Assembly (NCBI GenBank): GCA_966211965.1
Contig: CBIHON010000006.1
Span: 1 to 64,000, forward strand
Direction of reading: 5' to 3'
DNA from: CBIHON01 sp966211965
GTDB lineage: Bacteria; Pseudomonadota; Gammaproteobacteria; Burkholderiales; Burkholderiaceae_D
DNA: 64,000 bases
The stretch's first letter is position 1; each line of letters begins with the position of its first letter. Position numbers and translations under genes: made by a program. Shown one piece after another: positions 58,923 through 64,000 of the stretch. The notes beneath the pieces are model-generated. The model worked only from the letters and a program-made list of their open reading frames with translations. It had not been told where the DNA came from and searched no databases.

Positions 58923-59511
58923 GCGTACTCACTTCGTTTACAGCACGCGCCATCCAGCTCGGCAAAGCGGCACAAGAAGCACGCATGGCCTCCCATTCTG
59001 AAGTCGGCAATTTTTCTTGCAAAAGCGAGAGCGCAGCACCTGCCTGTTCGGGGCCGAGCCACGACAAAGCACGAACGGCCCTGCCGGCAGGTCGCCTGCC
59101 CAATGCAAGCTCCCAGCGCGCGCCTCGCTTGATTTCGATCGTTCGATTGCCCAATTGGAGTGTGCGCGAGAGACCCGAGGTGATGAACACTTCGCGTGTC
59201 GGCACTTGCGTCGTCAACCCGAGCGCATTGGCTTCTGCCGCACCATTCGCAACGATGGTTTCGCCGCTTTGATTTTCGAGGGCTTGCACGACAGATTCGG
59301 TAGACGGCGCACGCGTGCCGAAACGTCCACTGACTGGCAAGACATAGGCTCCCCGTGCCACACGCAGTAACTTCCCTTCGCGAGCTAACCGAGCCATTGC
59401 CTGATCCACCGCTGCTCGCGAACCAAGGTGCAAAAACGCTTTGGGCGACAGGATGCCTCCCTCGGGAAGGGATTGCGCAGCAGAAAAAATGGCTTGTGTC
59501 AGGGTGCTCAT
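58915..59511 (-). CDS. abiEi: AbiEi antitoxin (DUF6088 type)
   Basis: The 198-residue protein starts with a winged helix (QAIFSAAQSLPEGGILSPKAFLHLGSRAAVDQAMARLAREGKLLRVARGAYVLP) and continues with the AbiEi C-terminal domain (TVVANGAAEAN-like stretch, TSGLSRTLQLGNRTIEIKRG). GGAG lies 6 bases before ATG 59511, which I prefer over the ATG at 59523 that abuts the operator. It represses its own promoter through the inverted repeat directly upstream and neutralises AbiEii. Confidence 0.88.
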   Translation of the reverse strand: MSTLTQAIFSAAQSLPEGGILSPKAFLHLGSRAAVDQAMARLAREGKLLRVARGAYVLPVSGRFGTRAPSTESVVQALENQSGETIVANGAAEANALGLTTQVPTREVFITSGLSRTLQLGNRTIEIKRGARWELALGRRPAGRAVRALSWLGPEQAGAALSLLQEKLPTSEWEAMRASCAALPSWMARAVNEVSTHG

Positions 59512-59524
59512 AATGGACTCCATT

Positions 59525-59552
59525 TGTCAGAAATATACCATCATTTCTGACA
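59525..59552. promoter_or_regulatory. Inverted-repeat operator of abiE
   Basis: TGTCAGAAAT at 59525-59534 and ATTTCTGACA at 59543-59552 form perfect 10-base arms with an 8-base AT-rich spacer, 14 bases before the abiEi start. Confidence 0.85.
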
Positions 59553-59699
59553 TACCGCAATGGATTCAGAGATGTGCTCGGTGCGCTCCAATCGACGTAT
59601 CGGCAACCCGTGATATTCATTTGTTCAATGATTTTTGCGCATTGGATATCCACTGCTGCCCTGTTATTGCGGGTTGGTGGACGAACTGGTTGCCCAGGC

Positions 59700-60086
59700 T
59701 CATGAACCCAAGATGGGGTAGGCGCGCCTGGTATCCTCATCGTTGACCCACGCGAACACGATTACTTTGCCGGGAGCGTGGTAGCGGAAGAACAGCCGGT
59801 ACTGCTGGAAGAACTTCGCCCGGAACCAATGCTTGTGTTCGTCACCAAGGGTGCCGCCCTGGCGGTACTCCGGCCGCGTCGGGTCTTGCGGAACGACATC
59901 GAACGCCAGCTTGGTAATGGCTGCCAGCCGCTTGCTGGCATTCTTTTTCACGTACCCGACTGGGTCCTTTTGTTTGAGGGCCTCGACCTGCTGTACCAGC
60001 GCCTCAAGCTATGCAAGGAACAATGGGGGGACGAAGATCATCCGCCATGAACGACCAGGGGGGCCGGCTTCCCTGCGCTCACTCAT
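59700..60086 (-). pseudogene. yhaV: yhaV toxin gene, inactivated by amber codon and 3' truncation
   Basis: From ATG 60086, which overlaps prlF by 8 bases, the frame reads SWRMIFVPPLFLA, then TAG at 60011-60009, then LEALVQQVEALKQKD and on to the YhaV core (DPTRPEYRQGG, HKHWFRAKFFQQYRLFFRYH, VIVFAWVNDEDTRRAY). The stop replaces a position where YhaV has Gln (CAG to TAG). The C-terminus ends at YPILGS, about 25-40 residues short of E. coli YhaV. A downstream start at 59951 would give only the last 83 residues. The RNase toxin is therefore almost certainly inactive. Confidence 0.85.
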
Positions 60087-60408
60087 CGTCCGCCGAAAGG
60101 GTGGAATCGAGATCGACTTCGATGCTGCCGACCAGCGACTGGAGCCGTTGAACGAGACCGACATCCAAAGCCTGTAGGCGCTCGGGGTGGCTGGTAATGT
60201 CGCGAGCCAGGAACCCCAGGAACTGTCCGAGAACCGGGTCATCACCTTCAGAGGCTTCGGCGCGGGTCAACACCACCTCGCCACTGGGGCGGATGGTGTA
60301 GTGGATCTTGTCACGCTTGCCCAAGCCCAGGGCGCGGCGCACGGTTTCCGGCACCGTGGTCTGGTAACGGTCGGTCAGAGTGGATTCGACTTCAAGGGTA
60401 GCGGCCAT
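60079..60408 (-). CDS. prlF: PrlF antitoxin (AbrB/SpoVT fold)
   Basis: The 109-residue protein has the swapped-hairpin domain VESTLTDRYQTTVPETVRRALGLGKRDKIHYTIRPSGEVVLTRA, then GQFLGFLARDITSHPERLQALD and an acidic C-terminus that would cover the toxin. GGAG lies 7 bases before ATG 60408. It is intact although its partner YhaV is broken, so it may persist as a repressor or as residual protection. Confidence 0.93.
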   Translation of the reverse strand: MAATLEVESTLTDRYQTTVPETVRRALGLGKRDKIHYTIRPSGEVVLTRAEASEGDDPVLGQFLGFLARDITSHPERLQALDVGLVQRLQSLVGSIEVDLDSTLSADDE

Positions 60409-60444
60409 GGCTGCCTCCTGCGGAATTGGGTTGATGCTTGAATG

Positions 60445-60462
60445 GTAATGCACATGCATTAC
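60445..60462. promoter_or_regulatory. Palindromic operator of prlF-yhaV
   Basis: GTAATGCA-CA-TGCATTAC, perfect 8-base arms around a 2-base centre, 37 bases before the prlF start. Likely bound by PrlF. Confidence 0.75.
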
Positions 60463-60633
60463 TTCCAGACTCGAATTCGATTCCGGTTTCGGAAATCGAA
60501 CCGCGTCCCACTTTTGCAAAAATCGGCATTGTTTACGCCGGTTACCCAACATCGCGTCTTGGTACGCGCGCCATGTTACGCATTCATGAAACTGCTGTTC
60601 AATGAAAGAACCAAGTCTGCCTCAGAAGCCCGC

Positions 60634-61758
60634 TTACTTTGGCGGCTCGTTTAGCTCGTAGCTAGTGCTTCGCCCGCCTGCCGCGGATTTTCGTAACGCT
60701 CCGTGCGCCAGCAATTCATTCATGTCACGCAGGGCTGTGTCCGCAGAGCACTTGGCGATCGCCGCCCACTTGCTACTGGTGAGTTTGCCTTCGAAGCCGT
60801 CGAGCAAACGATTGAGCAGTTTTACCTGACGCTCGTTCATCGGCGTGCCCGCAAAACGCTGCCAGAACCGCGCCTTGGCCAATACGGCATTGAGCGCGTG
60901 CTGCGCTTGGTCGACGGCCCGCTGTAAGACATTGAAGAACCAGACCAGCCACTCAGTGACGTCGAGCGACCCTTTCTGAGTGCGCTCCAGAATGTCGTAG
61001 TAGGCTTTGCGTTCCCGCTGAATCTGCGCCGACAGGCTGTAGAAACGCTGCGGACTGCCGTCAGCACGCGCCAGCAGCAGGTCGCCAACGGCGCGAGCCA
61101 TGCGCCCATTGCCGTCGTCGAACGGATGCAAGGTAACGAACCACAAATGGCCGAGTCCTGCCTTGATAAGGGGCGGCTCATTCGATGCGTGATTGACCCA
61201 ATCGAAGAAACGCTCCGTCTCGACTTCCAGGTGATCGGCCGGAGGCGCCTCGAAATGCACCCGCTGACGGCCGATAGGACCGGACACCACTTGCATCGGA
61301 CCGCTGGAATCGTCGCGCCAAGCGCCGACGGTGATTTTGGACAGGCCTGAATAACCGGTCGGAAAGAGCGCGGCGTGCCAACCGAACAAGCGTTCTCGTG
61401 TTACTGGCGCATCGCAATTGACTGTAGCATCGAGCACCATCTCGACCACGCCCTCCACATGCCGATCCACTGGAGCCAAGGCACCAATATCCACACCGAG
61501 ACGACGGGCAATGGAAGAGCGCACGGACTCGGCATCGAGTCGTTCGCCCTCGATCTCGCTGGTCTTGATGACATCGTCGGTAAGTGCCGCTAGGCTGGCT
61601 TGGCCACGCAATGCCATGCCGACGTCTGCCAAGCGTCCCATCAGCACTCCTTGGGCACGACTGACCTTGGTCAAAGGATCGGCAAGCGCTGCCAGATCGT
61701 AGCGCCACATCGGCCAGTCGTCGGCCTGCCAAATGTAAGTGTAATCTCCGCTATTCAT
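60634..61758 (-). CDS. Fic family AMP-transferase
   Basis: The 374-residue protein has an N-terminal DUF4172-type part, the inhibitory alpha-helix motif TSEIEGE (66-72, class II Fic), and the catalytic HPFDDGNGRMAR (211-222). A C-terminal winged helix follows (NERQVKLLNRLLDGFEGKLTSSKWAAIAKCSADTALRDMNELLAHG). It transfers AMP to protein hydroxyls; with the inhibitory motif on the same chain it is self-restrained. The C-terminal DNA-binding part suggests it may regulate its own promoter through the nearby boxes. Confidence 0.94.
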   Translation of the reverse strand: MNSGDYTYIWQADDWPMWRYDLAALADPLTKVSRAQGVLMGRLADVGMALRGQASLAALTDDVIKTSEIEGERLDAESVRSSIARRLGVDIGALAPVDRHVEGVVEMVLDATVNCDAPVTRERLFGWHAALFPTGYSGLSKITVGAWRDDSSGPMQVVSGPIGRQRVHFEAPPADHLEVETERFFDWVNHASNEPPLIKAGLGHLWFVTLHPFDDGNGRMARAVGDLLLARADGSPQRFYSLSAQIQRERKAYYDILERTQKGSLDVTEWLVWFFNVLQRAVDQAQHALNAVLAKARFWQRFAGTPMNERQVKLLNRLLDGFEGKLTSSKWAAIAKCSADTALRDMNELLAHGALRKSAAGGRSTSYELNEPPK

Positions 61759-61776
61759 GCGGTGATTATGGGTTAC

Positions 61777-61842
61777 ATTCTCCGCATTCGCAAGATATTA
61801 ACCGCATAAAATGCGGAGAATATAGATGGTTTTCTCCGCATT
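61777..61842. promoter_or_regulatory. Three TTCTCCGCATT boxes upstream of fic
   Basis: ATTCTCCGCATT at 61777-61788, the exact inverse AATGCGGAGAAT at 61810-61821, and TTCTCCGCATT at 61832-61842. A degenerate copy (TAATCTCCGC) lies inside the fic start region near 61741. They are probably operators for the Fic C-terminal winged helix or another regulator. Confidence 0.75.
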
Positions 61843-62254
61843 ACTTTCCAGCAATTTTGCGCACTGTTTATGGACGTGCGTTCGGTTCCCATGAACAAAT
61901 CGGACTGGTATCTCTTTTGGCAGGGCCAATGGTGTTTGACGCCGGCTTCCAAACTCGCTCAAGAAATCGAACTTTCGCGGTATTCCCTATCGACTACTCA
62001 CCGTTTCGCAGCACTTTTCACCAGCAAAGTGAACGAGTAGGACTCGGGTTGCCGCCCCACCGCAATTCCGCATTTGTTCTAACCGCTCCTCGCCAATTCG
62101 CACAAACCCTCACCAACCCGCACTGTTTGAACGCGTAAAATATCAATTTTGAAAGCAATGCGACGTCGCTCTCAATGACTTGCTTGCAGACTTTTGAGGA
62201 ATCCGCAGGCGGTGACTCCACGCGAATAGGCAGTCCGGCCGCAAGCTACACAAT
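61843..62254. other. Gene-free divergent region between fic and DUF6155
   Basis: Short open frames occur but none has a ribosome site, recognisable family or sensible composition. The DUF6155 promoter should lie here; I could not place it. Confidence 0.5.
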
Positions 62255-62800
62255 ATGACCACAAAAAAGAATTCGCCCAGTTGGAGCGACGTGAAAAACA
62301 AGCTTGCAGATGTCGACCGCGCCGGTCTGATCGGATTGGTGCAGGATCTCTATGCCGCCAACAAGGACAACCAGACCTTCCTGCACGCCAGGTTCGGACT
62401 TGGCGAAGATGTACTCAAGCCTTACAAGACAACACTTGCTCGCTGGCTATGGCCGGACCTGTACAAGAATCAGGACACGTCGGTCGCCAAGGCAAAGAAG
62501 GCCATTTCCGACTACAAGAAGGCGATTGGCCATCCGGACGGCTTGGCCGAATTGATGGTGTTCTATTGCGAGCAGGCATGCGGCTTCAGTCGCGACGTCG
62601 GCCTGCAGGACGAAGCTTATTTCGACGCACTCGTGCGAATGTTTGAGCAGGCACGCAAACTCATCGGCAATATGCCGGCGGCTCAACGCGAACCTTTTCT
62701 GTCCCGTCTCGACGCCGTCGCCCATGCCAGCCATGACTTCGGTTATGGCGTAGGCGACGACATGGATGCCCTGCTGGACCAGTTCAGCGGTGATGACTGA
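62255..62800 (+). CDS. DUF6155 family protein
   Basis: The 181-residue protein has KLADVDRAGLIGLVQDLYAANKDNQTFLHARFGLGEDVLKPYK, KAKKAISDYKKAIGHPDGLAELMVFYCEQACGFSRDVG and a DGLADELM-like acidic end (GVGDDMDALLDQF), matching DUF6155. It is helical, with no catalytic motif. Its stop overlaps the primase start by 8 bases, so the two are a translationally coupled pair, which hints at joint function in the same conflict system. Confidence 0.85.
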   Translation: MTTKKNSPSWSDVKNKLADVDRAGLIGLVQDLYAANKDNQTFLHARFGLGEDVLKPYKTTLARWLWPDLYKNQDTSVAKAKKAISDYKKAIGHPDGLAELMVFYCEQACGFSRDVGLQDEAYFDALVRMFEQARKLIGNMPAAQREPFLSRLDAVAHASHDFGYGVGDDMDALLDQFSGDD

Positions 62801-64000
62801 CAAGGAACGGCTGAACAAGCTGGAAGCAGAAAACGCCCGTTTGATTGCCCTGCTGGACGCAAACGGCATTGAATGGCGTCTGCCTCCCGCCTCCATGCCG
62901 GCCGCACCCTCCCTGGAAGCTGCACAACTGTCCACATCGGACAAGGTGGCACTGTTCCGCCGTTTGTTTCGTGGCCGTACCGATGTCTACCCGGTGCGCT
63001 GGGAAAGCAAGGCGACCGGACGGACCGGTTATTCGCCCGCCTGCGCCAACGAATGGCGCGTCGGCGTCTGCGAAAAGCCGCGCATCAAATGTTCGGATTG
63101 CGACAAGCGTTTGCTGATTCCTCTGTCGGACAGCGTCATCTATGACCATTTGGCCGGCGAACATACGGTCGGCATCTATCCTCTGCTGGAGGACGATTCC
63201 TGTCATTTCCTCGCCGTCGATTTCGACGAGGCGGAATGGCGCGAGGATGCGCGCGCATTTGTTCAATCCTGCGATGAACTCGGCGTGCCGGTCGCACTTG
63301 AAATTTCCCGCTCCGGCCAAGGAGCGCACGCTTGGGTCTTCTTCAATGGAAAAGTGGCGGCGCGCGACGCCCGTCGACTCGGCACGGCGATCATCAGTCA
63401 CACCTGCGCGCGAACACGCCAATTGAAACTCACGTCCTACGACCGCTTGTTCCCCAATCAGGACAGCATGCCCAAGGGCGGATTTGGCAACCTTATCGCT
63501 CTGCCGCTCCAGAAGAAGCCACGCGAAAACGGCCATAGTGTGTTTGTCGACGCCAGCCTGATTGCGTATCCGGATCAGTGGGCATTCCTGAACGCTATCC
63601 AGCCAATGACGCCGCACGACATCGAACCGACAATCCTTCGTGCAACCGGCGCCCGGCATCCGCTCGATGTGGAATTCATCGACGAAGAAGACCTGGCAAT
63701 GCCGTGGAAACGCAACCTGCCGGATTCCAGACAACTCTCCGGCCCTATGCCGACTGCACTGACAGTGACGCTCGCCAATCTCATCTATTTCGAGAAGGCC
63801 CAGTTGCCGCAGTCTCTCGCCAACCGATTGATACGCCTGGCCGCTTTTCAGAATCCCGAGTTTTACAAGGCACAAGCGATGCGCATGTCGGTCTGGGACA
63901 AACCGCGCGTGATTGGCTGCGCCGAGAATTATCCGCAGCATATCGCTCTGCCGCGTGGCTGCCTTGATGCGGTACAGAGCCTGCTTCAGGATAACGGCAT
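62793..64000 (+). CDS. TOTE conflict system archaeo-eukaryotic primase protein (3' partial)
   Basis: The frame starts at ATG 62793 and is open to the end of the window (402 codons seen). It begins with a short coiled coil (KERLNKLEAENARLIALLDANGIEWRL). The AEP core follows: VALFRRLFRGRTDVYPVRWE, CEKPRIKCSDCDKR (zinc-like Cys pair), HFLAVDFDEAEW (catalytic DxD) and ALEISRSGQGAHAWVFF (HxW). This is the TOTE-type primase; relatives continue into an SF2 helicase domain, which would lie to the right. TOTE proteins are predicted anti-invader factors. Mechanism is not established. Confidence 0.88.
   Translation, partial: MTDKERLNKLEAENARLIALLDANGIEWRLPPASMPAAPSLEAAQLSTSDKVALFRRLFRGRTDVYPVRWESKATGRTGYSPACANEWRVGVCEKPRIKCSDCDKRLLIPLSDSVIYDHLAGEHTVGIYPLLEDDSCHFLAVDFDEAEWREDARAFVQSCDELGVPVALEISRSGQGAHAWVFFNGKVAARDARRLGTAIISHTCARTRQLKLTSYDRLFPNQDSMPKGGFGNLIALPLQKKPRENGHSVFVDASLIAYPDQWAFLNAIQPMTPHDIEPTILRATGARHPLDVEFIDEEDLAMPWKRNLPDSRQLSGPMPTALTVTLANLIYFEKAQLPQSLANRLIRLAAFQNPEFYKAQAMRMSVWDKPRVIGCAENYPQHIALPRGCLDAVQSLLQDNG

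Noticed and set aside
61857..62138. 93-codon open frame before DUF6155
   Set aside because: No ribosome site, no recognisable motif and ordinary intergenic composition.

Overview
The window reads as a GC-rich proteobacterial chromosome, most like a betaproteobacterium or gammaproteobacterium. This rests on a DNA polymerase II gene, an E. coli-type LexA box, SymE, PrlF/YhaV and hipBA-type modules. The genus cannot be decided from the sequence alone. The backbone is mostly accessory DNA: a defence and recombination segment on the left, one large lambda-like siphovirus prophage in the middle, and a run of restriction, toxin-antitoxin and conflict genes on the right.

Left flank (1-10.3 kb): the C-terminal part of a SAVED-domain protein (CBASS-type nucleotide sensor), a SymE-like toxin, and a minus-strand cassette of a small ORF, DUF2924 protein, large serine recombinase and ParB-like HTH protein. 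Next comes a plus-strand operon headed by a perfect LexA box (TACTGT-N8-ACAGTA). It encodes two overlapping proteins I do not recognise and then polB. I consider this SOS-type operon the most interesting unexplained unit of the window. A VOC-family protein and a DUF3565 protein follow.

Prophage (about 10.3-50.7 kb): early genes 10.4-19.2 kb (AlpA-like HTH, Sak4-like ATPase, SSB-like candidate, SF2 helicase, Cas4/RecB-like exonuclease, a primase-helicase broken by one amber codon, RuvC-like resolvase, DUF6362), a ParB-fused DNA methyltransferase, four small minus-strand genes, then a lambda-type late operon. The late operon runs terminase, gpW, portal, protease/scaffold, decoration, capsid, head-tail joining, tail tube, a G/GT frameshift pair, tape measure, tail tip, holin-like genes and lysozyme. 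Cargo genes interrupt it: a PP-loop (PAPS-reductase-like) enzyme, a C5 methyltransferase and two small antisense genes. No integrase, CI-type repressor or att repeat pair was found, and the primase-helicase is interrupted, so the prophage may be defective.

Right flank (50.8-64 kb): a minus-strand LlaJI/McrBC-like restriction operon (vsr, C5 methyltransferase, McrB-like AAA+ protein, DUF2357 nuclease). Then hipBA with three evenly spaced operators, abiEi/abiEii, prlF with a dead yhaV, a Fic protein, and a DUF6155-TOTE primase pair that runs off the window. Most of the toxin-antitoxin units carry a visible inverted-repeat operator.
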